Below are positions 36,700-45,798 of a stretch of 64,000 nt of DNA, one piece after another. Source of the stretch: Neobacillus jeddahensis (GTDB lineage: Bacteria; Bacillota; Bacilli; Bacillales; Cytobacillaceae); assembly GCF_000612625.1 (NCBI RefSeq), contig NZ_CCAS010000021.1, positions 1 to 64,000 of the forward strand, in the 5' to 3' direction. Within the stretch, counting starts at the first letter, position 1, and every line of letters begins with the position of its first letter. Made by a program: the position numbers and the translations under genes. The notes below the pieces were generated by a model, which was given only the letters and a program-made list of their open reading frames with translations, was not told the DNA's origin and ran no database searches.

Positions 36700-37677
36700 T
36701 TGACGATGAAATGGGGTATTTTTTTGAAATTTCCACAATTAAAAATCGGTCATATGATGCCTAAGTTTCCCATCATGCAAGGTGGAATGGGCGTAGGTAT
36801 TTCTTTAAGTGGGCTGGCATCAGCGGTTGCGAATGCCGGGGGGATTGGCATTATTTCTGGTACAGGAATTAGCATCGAAGAGTTACGATTGCATATAAGA
36901 AAGGCTAGGGCAGCGATCAAGGGTGAGGGCTATATTGGGGTAAATGTTCTTTTTGCCATGAATGATTTTGCGGAAAAAATGAAGGCAGCTATTGAGGAAA
37001 AGGTGGATTTCATTATTTCAGGTGCGGGAATATCAAGAGATATGTACAGTTGGGGCAAAGAATCTGGCACACCGGTCATCTCGATTGTGTCCACTGCCAG
37101 GCTAGCCAAAATGTCAGAGCGGCTCGGTGCTTCTGCCGTTGTCGTCGAGGGTAATGAAGCCGGTGGCCATTTAGGAACGGAAAGACCGTTGTTCGATATT
37201 TTACCGGAAGTCATCGAAGCCGTTAAGATTCCTGTCATTGCTGCTGGAGGGATCATGACAGGAGCGGATGTTGCTCGTGCCATTCGGCTCGGGGCTTCTG
37301 GTGTTCAGATGGGAACAAGATTTGTTGCCAGTCACGAGTGTGATGCCCCATTATCCTTCAAAGAAAAGTATGTCCATGCGAAGCAGGAAGATATCGTCAT
37401 GGTGAAAACGACTGTAGGACTGGAAGGGCGTGCCATTAAGAACCACTTTACTGAGCTAATAGCTGACAATAAAAAGGTGAAAATAAAGAAATGTATTGAT
37501 TGCCTGAAAAACTGCTCTTATCGCTTTTGTACGATGGATTCCTTGGTTACCTCCATGGATGGGGATTGCGAGAATGGTCTTGTATTTGCGGGAGCAAGAG
37601 TTCATGAAATTAACGAAATCCTACCCGTTCAGACGATCATTAATAACATCAAAACTGAATATGCGGCTTTTGTTTAA
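36700..37677 (+). CDS. Nitronate monooxygenase / FabK-like flavoprotein
   Basis: A 325-residue FMN-dependent TIM-barrel protein of the 2-nitropropane dioxygenase family. Characteristic parts are PIMQGGMGVGISLSGLASAV near the N-terminus, VVVEGNEAGGHLGTE, and the phosphate-binding segment IPVIAAGGIMTGADVARAI followed by LGASGVQMGTRFVA. The start is TTG at 36700, seven bases after GGAGAAG. The C-terminal KKCIDCLKNCSYRFC has five cysteines, suggesting metal or disulphide binding. It may oxidise alkyl nitronates; enoyl-ACP reduction is an alternative for the family. It stands alone. Confidence 0.85.
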   Translation: MTMKWGIFLKFPQLKIGHMMPKFPIMQGGMGVGISLSGLASAVANAGGIGIISGTGISIEELRLHIRKARAAIKGEGYIGVNVLFAMNDFAEKMKAAIEEKVDFIISGAGISRDMYSWGKESGTPVISIVSTARLAKMSERLGASAVVVEGNEAGGHLGTERPLFDILPEVIEAVKIPVIAAGGIMTGADVARAIRLGASGVQMGTRFVASHECDAPLSFKEKYVHAKQEDIVMVKTTVGLEGRAIKNHFTELIADNKKVKIKKCIDCLKNCSYRFCTMDSLVTSMDGDCENGLVFAGARVHEINEILPVQTIINNIKTEYAAFV

Positions 37678-37681
37678 TTTT

Positions 37682-37715
37682 AAAAGGTAGTTTTGTTAAG
37701 GCAAAACTACCTTTT
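37682..37715. terminator. Bidirectional terminator between convergent genes
   Basis: A 14-bp stem, AAAAGGTAGTTTTG with its complement, and a 6-base loop. It overlaps the last codons of the DUF3231 gene. Confidence 0.9.
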
Positions 37716-38711
37716 ATTTCTAAGTGATTCTCTATCAATGGATTGGGGCGGTTTTTCAAACCATCCATGATCAATTAAGAGTTTTGCCCCTTCCTCCGCA
37801 AAGGTACCTACTCTAAGAATATACCCTTCATAATTAACCGTTAAATCTTTTCGTAGTGAGGCTGCAATGGCAAATCCAAAATCTCCAATCCCAATAGCAC
37901 TTTGTACATTAGCATGAAATAACATTAATTTATCGGAAAAAGGTGGGTCTGTGCTATTTGTAATGGTAGAATCCCATGTAGAGGGATAAGAATTATCATC
38001 CTCTTTTAGTTTTATCATAAAATCCTCAACCATTTTCTTTCCTAATTCATATCCATCTTTAAAGTAGTCACTCATTTTTTTGGACTGAGCGACTTGGCTA
38101 AATCCTAAAAGCATGGTTTTCGCGACATTTGCCACTTCGATATTAATGCCTAAATGGGCAATTTCTATTCCAAGGAGCGGTCGGCGATGACCTATTAGAC
38201 CACCAATGAATTTTCTTTCTGTTACATACTCTACTTTATCAGGATAAGAAATATAAGGAGCACGGATAAAAATCCCTTTTTCCTGCATTAGTTCTGTATT
38301 ACGGTCAAATAACGTTTCCGTTTGATTTGAAAACTGTTTAAATAAGGTACGGATATCTTTACGGGCAGAAACAGACTTAGCCAAACTGTATGAATTCAAT
38401 CCCGTTCTACCCATATGAAGCAGGTACCGCATATAAGTTACATCCGAAAAAAGTTTTTTTGCTTGCAAGTTAACATCCTGGTCTCCAAATCCATTAGGGA
38501 CAGGAATCCCTTCCTTTTTGAATAACTCGGATATTTGAGTTACATGATCAACAGAATAGCTAAGGGCGAGTTCGATAATAGGTAAAACATCCTGATCTTC
38601 GCAAGTTTGTAAAAAATGTTTTAGAACACATATCGACATGGTGTCACCAATATAGGTACTCCATAGCATCGAAATTTCAGCAGATGTTATTTTAGGTAAG
38701 TGTTCAACCAT
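37707..38711 (-). CDS. DUF3231 family protein
   Basis: A 334-residue protein with two related alpha-helical halves, one beginning ITSAEISMLWSTYIGDTMSI and the other IAHLGINIEVANVAKTMLLG. The helical repeat and scattered Glu/His residues resemble the ferritin-like fold assigned to DUF3231, a Bacillaceae family of unknown function often linked to sporulating species. Ten or so bases before the ATG the sequence GGGGGTGAAA can serve as ribosome binding site. It is single, convergent with the nitronate monooxygenase gene. Confidence 0.8.
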   Translation of the reverse strand: MVEHLPKITSAEISMLWSTYIGDTMSICVLKHFLQTCEDQDVLPIIELALSYSVDHVTQISELFKKEGIPVPNGFGDQDVNLQAKKLFSDVTYMRYLLHMGRTGLNSYSLAKSVSARKDIRTLFKQFSNQTETLFDRNTELMQEKGIFIRAPYISYPDKVEYVTERKFIGGLIGHRRPLLGIEIAHLGINIEVANVAKTMLLGFSQVAQSKKMSDYFKDGYELGKKMVEDFMIKLKEDDNSYPSTWDSTITNSTDPPFSDKLMLFHANVQSAIGIGDFGFAIAASLRKDLTVNYEGYILRVGTFAEEGAKLLIDHGWFEKPPQSIDRESLRNKR

Positions 38712-38769
38712 AATATTTCACCCCCAACACATATTTTTTTTATTATCCCCGTAATAGGGTGTTCTTACA

Positions 38770-38862
38770 CATGGACCAGGGGGACGGTTCTCCCGGCTTT
38801 TTTAGAAATTTTTCTGATGGCTTGATTTCTCAGGACAATGAAGGAATTAGTTTCGATGTCAC
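38770..38862. repeat. GGGGACGGTT-type dispersed element, long form
   Basis: Begins CAGGGGGACGGTTCTCC and continues in similarity to 47137-47225 (TTTTTAGAA, GATGGCT, AAGGAATTAGTTT). The first 70 bp are partly shared with 63452-63520. It lies directly before the PAS-GGDEF gene. Confidence 0.5.
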
Positions 38863-38971
38863 CACCAAAATGGTGCTGTTCATAACGTTGGAAGCAACTA
38901 AGATCTGGGGTCTGGCACCGCTAGTAACAGGTAAAAAATTCCTTTGATTTTTCGTATTATGAGGAAATATA

Positions 38972-39862
38972 ATGATAGAATCAAATCTAATTCGGAGCAT
39001 AGTTAACATGCATGTAATATCTAATATTCAAGAAATGTTTTTTAAAATTTCGGAAAAATCCCAAAACATCATCGCTTCTATTTCAGTCGATGGACTTTTC
39101 ACCTATATTTCTCCAAATGTGCAAGCATTACTTGGTTATACTCCGGAAGAAGTGATTGGGAAACTCGCAGCTTCTTTCAATCATCCTGACTGCCATAAAA
39201 AATTCCTAGAGCATCGCAAAATGTTGTTTATCCATCAAGACACGGTGCTATTTATCGGTCGTGTTCGGCATAAAAATGGGGAATATCGGTGGTATGAGAC
39301 TACAGCTCTGTATATCCGCGACGAATCTGGGGAAATTATTCAAACCATTACTGTAGGTCGAGATATTACAGAACGTAAAGAAGCAGAAGAGACAATTGCC
39401 CACCTGGCCTACCGCGATAGCTTAACTGATCTCCCAAACCGACGTATGTTTAACAGACATGTCAGTATACTTTTAGAAGAATCCAAACATGAGCTTCACG
39501 GGCTGATGCTACTGGATTTGGATGGGTTTAAATACGTCAACGACACCTTTGGGCACGACATTGGCGATCTGCTTCTTGTCGAAGTGGCCAACAGGTTGAC
39601 ACGCGCAGTTGGAGATAAAGGTATTGTGGCTCGTTGGGGCGGGGATGAGTTCACGATTTTTCAATCGAGAATAGAAAGCAGATCTGATTCTACGCTATTA
39701 CTGGAGGAGATTAAGAATTTAATCGCCGAACCCATTGTCATTGAAGGCCATACCATTTTCATTACTGCCAGTATAGGTGCCGCATTTTCCCAAGAAGACG
39801 GAGACACGGTAGAGATGCTCATTAAAAATGCTGACGCCTCGATGTACCGTGCAAAAAAATAA
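38972..39862 (+). CDS. PAS-GGDEF diguanylate cyclase
   Basis: A 296-residue protein with one PAS domain (about residues 28-134, including VDGLFTYISPNVQALLGYTPEE and the PAC segment VGRDITERKEAEE) and a GGDEF domain. The catalytic motif RWGGDEF is at residues 221-227. It should make cyclic di-GMP. The inhibitory RxxD motif normally before GGDEF is absent. The N-terminus starts almost directly in PAS, the ribosome binding site is weak, and a dispersed element sits upstream, so it may be a truncated remainder of a larger sensor. There are no membrane segments. Confidence 0.85.
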   Translation: MIESNLIRSIVNMHVISNIQEMFFKISEKSQNIIASISVDGLFTYISPNVQALLGYTPEEVIGKLAASFNHPDCHKKFLEHRKMLFIHQDTVLFIGRVRHKNGEYRWYETTALYIRDESGEIIQTITVGRDITERKEAEETIAHLAYRDSLTDLPNRRMFNRHVSILLEESKHELHGLMLLDLDGFKYVNDTFGHDIGDLLLVEVANRLTRAVGDKGIVARWGGDEFTIFQSRIESRSDSTLLLEEIKNLIAEPIVIEGHTIFITASIGAAFSQEDGDTVEMLIKNADASMYRAKK

Positions 39863-39898
39863 GAAAAAGTCAGTTATGAAGTTGAGACCTGTTTTGTC

Positions 39899-39975
39899 TG
39901 CCCATAGGACGGTTCTAATGGTTAACCTTTATCTCATCAGAAGCCGTTAGAACCGTCCCTGTGGCCTTTTTTGTT
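39899..39975. repeat. GGACGGTT inverted pair (REP-like)
   Basis: AGGACGGTTCTA and TAGAACCGTCCC face each other over about 40 bp, forming a large hairpin after the GGDEF gene. The rest of 39976-40183 shows no gene. Confidence 0.6.
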
Positions 39976-40183
39976 GACGTCACTATTAAATCGCAATATT
40001 ATGATAGTAAGAAAAGTTAAAAAATAGCGTTTGTAGGAAAGAGAAGCATCTTCTTAATGGTGGAATTACCCATTTCATAGAATTTAAGAATACCTAGCTT
40101 TTCCATTGCAAAATAAGGGCCTTTTTGTGTTCTTATTTTTAATGGGGGCTAGGTTTTTTAGTTTATTAGGCAAGGAGGAATGA

Positions 40184-40477
40184 TTGGTGGAAGCGAAAAG
40201 GATTACCATCATTGGTGCCGGGACGATGGGCAGGGGAATTGCACAGCTGTTAGCTCAGTTTGATGTAACCGTTCACATTATTGAGCAAAATATCTCGGTG
40301 CTTTCGGCGGCTAAGGAAAAAATTCAAGAACAGTTTGCTGTCTATAAGGAATTTCATTTTATTACCGAGTTCGAAGGCAATCAGGCTCTTGGCCGTATTA
40401 CTGTTTCGGATTGGCTGAATATTACTGTTTTGCAGAATGATTCCACGATAAAGCCACTGTTAAATCGTGACTTCTGA
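40184..40477 (+). pseudogene. Truncated 3-hydroxyacyl-CoA dehydrogenase gene
   Basis: A 97-residue frame beginning with the NAD-binding domain of 3-hydroxyacyl-CoA dehydrogenases (RITIIGAGTMGRGIAQLLAQ, then VTVHIIEQN). After about residue 70 the similarity weakens and the frame stops. Family members are about 280 residues, so the substrate domain and the catalytic histidine are missing. AAGGAGGAA precedes the GTG/ATG region, so it may still be translated. Confidence 0.75.
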
Positions 40478-40517
40478 GTGCTTCCTCGCTCTGATAAGAT
40501 GAAAGTAGCTGATGAAT

Positions 40518-40550
40518 AGCCCCGTTCTCACTAGAATGGGGCTTATTATT
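40518..40550 (+). terminator. Terminator-like hairpin
   Basis: AGCCCCGTTCT and AGAATGGGGCT form an 11-bp stem followed by TATTATTT. Confidence 0.6.
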
Positions 40551-40681
40551 TAATTGAGCGGATACTGCATCAATATGCTGAACTCAATCTGGATTACATG
40601 CCAGCATCAGAATACCTTCAATCTCAACTACCATACATCAAGTTTCTTTTTACCTAATAGTCGTCGGGGAGTACAACTCTT

Positions 40682-40801
40682 TGTAAAAAATGTAACGAAA
40701 ATTTACGCTTTTCTGCCATAAAACATCTTTTTGGAAAAGGGAATATTTCTTTTGTTCAAAAGGAAATCATACTGAAATTTAGTAAAGTAATAGGACGATA
40801 A
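40682..40801 (+). pseudogene. Decayed copy of the zinc-ribbon gene
   Basis: An open stretch without a start encodes CKKCNENLRFSAIKHLFGKG and then a different tail ending KVIGR. It matches the C-terminal half of the protein at 6211-6402 (CEKCNDKIRFSAIKHLFGKG). The first cysteine pair and the start are absent. The preceding 40560-40660 may be another gene remnant, unrecognised. Confidence 0.7.
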
Positions 40802-41010
40802 AAGGAATTTTTTTAATGAGTGTTTATCTTATGTTTGAGATTATTTTTGTGGTTGTGCTCTCGTTTTACTAATGGTGTACAAATTAAAGATGGAGATTAT
40901 TACGGCGATCTTTTTTCTTGTTGGACGAACGGAACAGATTAGTGAAAGCAGAACTGGCTAAAATATTTATATAGATCGTATTAACGTCATTCGTAAATGG
41001 AGGCAAGATA

Positions 41011-41226
41011 ATGGACTTTTTTGATTGGAAAATCGAACTGGCCGACGGTTTAAAACCGTATACAGATATTGAAAATAAACGAATGGCTATTCTTACAACT
41101 GTGGATGATGAAATTCATATGATTTTAGAATTCGACGAAAACAATCATTTAGTTATGCATCCAAGATGGAATATTAACATTATTCTCTTAGGTGAAAAAC
41201 ATTTGAAATTAACTACAAATTCATAA
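41011..41226 (+). CDS. Small protein, unknown
   Basis: A 71-residue acidic, soluble protein (MDFFDWKIELADGLKPYTDI) behind a good ribosome binding site (TGGAGGCAAG). It has no hydrophobic segment or cysteine. No family was recognised. It lies just before the partial family B repeat, in a region otherwise made up of gene remnants. Confidence 0.45.
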   Translation: MDFFDWKIELADGLKPYTDIENKRMAILTTVDDEIHMILEFDENNHLVMHPRWNINIILLGEKHLKLTTNS

Positions 41227-41263
41227 CGATGCACTTAGTAAGATAAGGCCTGAGTTAAAACAA

Positions 41264-41472
41264 ATTAATCGTTTGTGTAGTGTCGGTTCAAAGGGGAATG
41301 TGTGGAGGATTGTTGAATCCTGAGAATCGCATAGATTTCTGAGGAAATATTGTTCTTTTTGTATGGACGGGTTTACACTTTTCGCAAGAGTGAAAGACGG
41401 AAACTTCCTCTATTGCAGCGTTGGTAGAGATTTTAAACAATCGTTTAGTTAGTAGCAGTTTTGTCGAATAAT
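41264..41472. repeat. Repeat family B, 3' half
   Basis: From TTAATCGTTTGTGTAGTGTC to AGCAGTTTTGTCGA, matching the second half of the copies at 424-813 and 23522-23897 with more substitutions. Confidence 0.65.
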
Positions 41473-41578
41473 AGAACAATCAGCCTCGTAGCATGCACTG
41501 ACTATTAAATGAAAATGGTAAGCAAAAATTATAACCATCAGGTAATATTGAAAATTCTGAAACTTCGTAAAAATATAC

Positions 41579-41623
41579 TTGATTTTGGAAGTGCTTTAGA
41601 TTTATAATCACTAATATATTAGT
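41579..41623 (+). promoter_or_regulatory. Promoter and palindromic operator of the sugar-acid operon
   Basis: TTGATT (41579-41584), an 18-bp spacer, and TATAAT (41603-41608). Next comes the perfect 14-bp palindrome ACTAATATATTAGT (41610-41623) covering the expected start site. It is a good candidate site for the GntR/FCD protein encoded next. Confidence 0.6.
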
Positions 41624-41754
41624 TGTATATTAGAGGAACTCAAATCCTTTTGATAGCAAGTAGTTGATCTTAAATCCTTAGCGGTGATGCCAAATGGAAT
41701 CAATGTTTGTGCTTGATTAAGTTTACTCAGAGTTAGGAAAGTGAGAGGAAGAAG

Positions 41755-42408
41755 ATGAATTTAGCTGAAAAGGCTTATATAGAACTAGAAGAAATGATTA
41801 TTACACTAAAGTTAAATCCAGGACAATTAATTTCAGAAAATGAAATAAGCCAAATGCTAGGAATTGGAAGGATGCCAGTAAGAGAGGCCATTAAACGTTT
41901 AGAAATGGCCCATCTTGTTAGAGTATTACCACACAGAGGGATTATGGTGACAGAAATAAAAACAGAGGAAATTTTTTTACAAATGGAACTTAGGAGGGTA
42001 TTAGAAGCCTTAATCGTAAAAAGGGCTACAAAATTTTCTTTGCCAATTGAACGCACAAAATTTTTAAAATTGGCGGATGCCTATGAAACAGCAACAATTG
42101 AAAATGATGATATCAAAGCCGTAAGGATTGATGATGAATTTAATAAATTCCTTGCGAAATGTTCTCGTAATCCTTTTGCAGCGAATGCCTTAACACCCCT
42201 TCATGCACTCGCTAGAAGAATGTATTTTTTTCAATATAAGTTAAATATGGAGCTCACTAAAGAAATCAATGAGGGACATGTGAAGTTGATGAGAGCAGTT
42301 GCGTCCGGAGATGAAAGCATTGCACTTCAAGCCCTTGAAGATCTTTTGTTCTCGACAGAAAAACTATATGAAATTAATATCGATACCTGGTATTCAATGG
42401 GGAATTAG
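41755..42408 (+). CDS. GntR-family regulator, FadR/FCD subfamily
   Basis: A 217-residue regulator. The N-terminal winged helix contains ISENEISQMLGIGRMPVREA followed by HRGIMVTEI. The C-terminal all-helical FCD domain binds carboxylic acids, commonly with a metal held by Asp and His residues. AGTGAGAGGAAG precedes the ATG. It is the first gene of a four-gene set (regulator, FAD oxidoreductase, dehydratase, transporter), whose content suggests a sugar-acid or hydroxy-acid inducer. Confidence 0.92.
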   Translation: MNLAEKAYIELEEMIITLKLNPGQLISENEISQMLGIGRMPVREAIKRLEMAHLVRVLPHRGIMVTEIKTEEIFLQMELRRVLEALIVKRATKFSLPIERTKFLKLADAYETATIENDDIKAVRIDDEFNKFLAKCSRNPFAANALTPLHALARRMYFFQYKLNMELTKEINEGHVKLMRAVASGDESIALQALEDLLFSTEKLYEINIDTWYSMGN

Positions 42409-42433
42409 TTAAAACGTAGGGGAGAGGAACCTT

Positions 42434-43786
42434 TTGAACTGGAAACGAGATGTTGTTATAGGAAAAAGGCATGATTTGCCCGTATTTGCTGATGTAGATG
42501 TTTTAGTTGTCGGTGGTGGAGCTGCAGGAGTGGCCGCAGCAGAAACAGCGAGTCGGCACGGGCAGAACGTCATACTTATCGAAAAGTATGGATTTTGTGG
42601 CGGCGCAGCGGTTGCCGGGCTGTCGGGAACCATTTGTGGAATGTACTTATCAAGTGATCGTATGAAGCAACCAGAACAGGTTGTGTTTGGGTTTACAGAA
42701 AAATTCCGTTCTGAAATGGAACGACGTGGAGGAATTACTCCCCCTCTTAAATATGGAAAAACGTGGACTGTCACGCATGATCCACTTGTTTGGCGAGAAG
42801 TCGCTGAGGATTTTTTGTTAGAGAGCGGCGTGAATATTTTATATCATACCTCGCTGGTTGGGGTCTTAAAGGAGGATGAACAAATAAAAGGGGTCATTAT
42901 TAATACCAAATCAGGAATGGCCGTGATTCATGCCAAAGTTGTAATTGATGCAAGTGGTGATGCTGATGTGATCTACCGGGCGGGATTTGCCTTTTCCATG
43001 GGAGATGAAGGGAGAATTCAAAACCCAACAATGATCTTTAGGGTTGGCGGTGTGAATGTGGAAACGTTCTTACGATATTGGGGGAATGATACCATTTGCT
43101 CTTCTGAAGTAACAAGTCTTATACATTCATTGAATAAATCTGGAAAGTATGATTTGCCTAGATCAAAGATTTGGGTGTTTAAAACATCGCGGCCTGGAGA
43201 ACTTCTAGTCAATGCGACACGACTTCTTGGTCAAGATAAGCGGGAATTAAATGTCATCAATCCCATTGATCACACGGAGGCTGAGTATCTTGGCCGCAGG
43301 CAGGTCAGAGAATATGCACGCTTTTTGAAAGAGCATATAAGAGGATGTGAAAATCTCTTTGTCAATGACACAGGAGTCGAGGTAGGTATCAGGCAAACAC
43401 GAACTGTGGAAGGGGTTGAAAAACTTACAAATGAAGACGTTTTATCGAAGCGGAAACGGGAGGATGGCATTGCTTGTTCTCCTTGGCCAATAGAACTCCA
43501 TGCTGGTGAAAAACCGAGAGTAGAATGGTTGTTAGATGATTATTATGATGTACCATTTCAAACACTTATCCCTGAAAAAGGGGAAAATATCATTGTAGCA
43601 GGCAGGTGCCTTAGTGCTGAGCATGAAGCTTTGGCGTCTGCGCGAGTAACGGCCCAGTGTTTCGCTTATGGGCATGCAGCAGGAATTGCCGCGAGTGAAT
43701 CCATTAAACAGAAGCAATCTCTTCGAAAAATAGATGGGAGGGAAATTCGGGAACTACTAAATAAAGATGGGGCTAGACTTCCATAA
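42434..43786 (+). CDS. FAD-dependent oxidoreductase (PF12831-like)
   Basis: A 450-residue flavoprotein. The dinucleotide-binding motif VDVLVVGGGAAGVAAAETAS is at residues 21-40, followed by NVILIEKYGFCGGAAVAGL. The C-terminal FAD-contacting segment is IIVAGRCLSAEHEALASARV. It belongs to the FAD_oxidored family, whose substrates are rarely known. The start is TTG at 42434, after GGGGAGAGG, 25 bp behind the regulator gene. In context it probably oxidises the hydroxyl group of a sugar acid before or after dehydration. Confidence 0.85.
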   Translation: MNWKRDVVIGKRHDLPVFADVDVLVVGGGAAGVAAAETASRHGQNVILIEKYGFCGGAAVAGLSGTICGMYLSSDRMKQPEQVVFGFTEKFRSEMERRGGITPPLKYGKTWTVTHDPLVWREVAEDFLLESGVNILYHTSLVGVLKEDEQIKGVIINTKSGMAVIHAKVVIDASGDADVIYRAGFAFSMGDEGRIQNPTMIFRVGGVNVETFLRYWGNDTICSSEVTSLIHSLNKSGKYDLPRSKIWVFKTSRPGELLVNATRLLGQDKRELNVINPIDHTEAEYLGRRQVREYARFLKEHIRGCENLFVNDTGVEVGIRQTRTVEGVEKLTNEDVLSKRKREDGIACSPWPIELHAGEKPRVEWLLDDYYDVPFQTLIPEKGENIIVAGRCLSAEHEALASARVTAQCFAYGHAAGIAASESIKQKQSLRKIDGREIRELLNKDGARLP

Positions 43787-44061
43787 GGTATGAAATCATT
43801 TCTTCTTGGCAACTACAATCCTATCAGCCTACATCATGAATTAATCCCACAACGATTCTTTTAATGCGTTAGCACTTCTTTTCTTTACTTACACTAAGCA
43901 AAGAAATCTTTTAAACTAGTATCAATTAATTCTCTTCATTGGAAAAGTCTGTTTTAAATTATCTAAATTTTTGGTTAATTTTTCTGAAATTATAAAATTG
44001 GTAATCTCATTTTATTTCCAATTTACCAAAGTTGATTTACCTATTATAGGGAGGAATGTTC

Positions 44062-45774
44062 ATGTACAGAAGTAATTTTGAAAAAGGTACCACACGATGG
44101 GCTGTTCGAAGAAGTCAATGGAGAAGCATGGGGATTAAGGAGGAGGATTTTGAAAAGCCAAAGATTGCGGTCATTAACACCTCATCTACGTTATCAAGCT
44201 GCTATATTCATTTGGATGAGGTATCGAGGGCAGTTCAGCAGGCGATCCGTGAGGCTGGGGGGCTGCCGTTTGAAGTTCGTACAGTGGCACCAAGTGATTT
44301 TGTTACCAGTGCTGGGAAGAAGGCCCGATATTTAATGCCCACAAGAGACTTAATTGTTAATGAAGTAGAAGTCATGATAGAGGGGGCTGTCTTAGATGGA
44401 ATGGTCTGTCTATCTTCCTGTGACAAAACTACGCCTGCCCATTTAATGGCTGCCGCTAGATTAAATATTCCTAGTATCCTCTTAACCTGCGGGTATCAAA
44501 TTGGCGGGTTATGCCATACAGGTGAGTTTGTAGATATTGATGATGTCTATGAATCGATTGGGGCAGTGGAGTGTGGCCATAAAACACTTGATGAGTTAAC
44601 GGCCATGACGGAAGTAGCCATCCAAACACCGGGTGTTTGTGCAGGATTAGGTACTGCCAATTCCATGCATATTATTGCCGAAGCCATTGGTATGTCACTC
44701 CCAGGTAATTCTCCTGTCCTTGCGAATAGCAGAAAACTATATGAATATGCACAGAGGGCAGGGGAAAGGATTGTTGATCTTGTCAATGAGGATATTCGTC
44801 CTCGAGACATTATCACTGAAAAGGCAATTGAAAATGCGATTATGGTAACACTCGCTGTCGGAGGATCTGTGAATACCGTCCGTCATCTATCAGCTGTAGC
44901 AACAGAAGCGGAATTAAATATGGATGTTGTTGCAACATATGAGCGGTTATCAGATCATATACCACTACTCACGGCAGTGAGACCTAACGGGCCATACAGA
45001 ACAGAAGATTTGGAAATGGCTGGTGGTACGAGGGCTGTTATGAAAAGACTGGAATCACACCTTCATCTGGACACCTTAACCAGTTCTGGAAAGTCAATTG
45101 AAGGGAATATTGAAAGCGCTGTCGTTAATGATGGAAATGTAATTCATTCGTTGAAGAAACCACATAGCCATAAGCCTGGGATTGCCATTTTACGGGGGAA
45201 TCTAGCTCCAGAAGGTTCGATCGTGAAATTGTCAGCGGTCCCAGATGAGATTCAATTTTTCAGTGGGCCTGCTACTATTTTTGACGATGAGGATAAAGCA
45301 ATTGCAGCACTTGGTAATGGTAGAATTCAAAATGGAGATGTTGTTGTTCTTCGGGGAATGGGTCCAGTCGGAGGACCTGGAACTGTTTTTGCTGCGAGCT
45401 TTGTAGCGGCATTGAATGGGGCAGGAAATGCACAGCATGTGGCCGTCATTACGGATGGAGAATTGTCTGGATTAAATCGGGGAATTGTTATTGGACAGTT
45501 GATGCCAGAAGCGGCAGCTGGTGGACCATTGGCTGTACTCCGACAAGGTGAACAAGTTACCATTGATTTAACCAAAAGGCAGATCTCATTTGAGGTAACA
45601 GAAGAGGAGCTTCAGAGCCGGCTTAAAAATTGGAAACCGATTCAAAGAGAACTTAAACCCAGTTGGTTATCACAATATGCACAATTAGTTCAACCTATTT
45701 CACAAGGGGCAGTTCTAGGAGAACGAACACCATTAAAGAACAAAGTCCCGATTCAGTCTTCAGAAAATAAATAA
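44062..45774 (+). CDS. IlvD/Edd-family dehydratase
   Basis: A Fe-S dehydratase of about 570 residues, the length of IlvD and sugar-acid dehydratases. With numbering from the ATG two codons upstream, the cluster ligands Cys49, Cys122 (SSCDKTTPAHL) and Cys195 (GVCAGLGTANSM) are conserved. Lys124 is the residue carbamylated in the family. The start is set at 44062 because GGAGGA needs that spacing. Neighbouring FAD oxidoreductase and organic-acid transporter genes make a dehydratase for an aldonate or related hydroxy-acid more likely than dihydroxy-acid dehydratase of branched-chain synthesis, which would lie with other ilv genes. The stretch 43787-44055 shows no gene. Confidence 0.88.
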   Translation: MYRSNFEKGTTRWAVRRSQWRSMGIKEEDFEKPKIAVINTSSTLSSCYIHLDEVSRAVQQAIREAGGLPFEVRTVAPSDFVTSAGKKARYLMPTRDLIVNEVEVMIEGAVLDGMVCLSSCDKTTPAHLMAAARLNIPSILLTCGYQIGGLCHTGEFVDIDDVYESIGAVECGHKTLDELTAMTEVAIQTPGVCAGLGTANSMHIIAEAIGMSLPGNSPVLANSRKLYEYAQRAGERIVDLVNEDIRPRDIITEKAIENAIMVTLAVGGSVNTVRHLSAVATEAELNMDVVATYERLSDHIPLLTAVRPNGPYRTEDLEMAGGTRAVMKRLESHLHLDTLTSSGKSIEGNIESAVVNDGNVIHSLKKPHSHKPGIAILRGNLAPEGSIVKLSAVPDEIQFFSGPATIFDDEDKAIAALGNGRIQNGDVVVLRGMGPVGGPGTVFAASFVAALNGAGNAQHVAVITDGELSGLNRGIVIGQLMPEAAAGGPLAVLRQGEQVTIDLTKRQISFEVTEEELQSRLKNWKPIQRELKPSWLSQYAQLVQPISQGAVLGERTPLKNKVPIQSSENK

Positions 45775-45798
45775 TTCCGTTTCTAAAGGAGGAAAATT

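Noticed and set aside
41288-41479. Reverse-strand 63-codon frame inside repeat B
   Set aside because: The other copies of the repeat do not keep the frame open, and substitutions between copies change amino acids freely.
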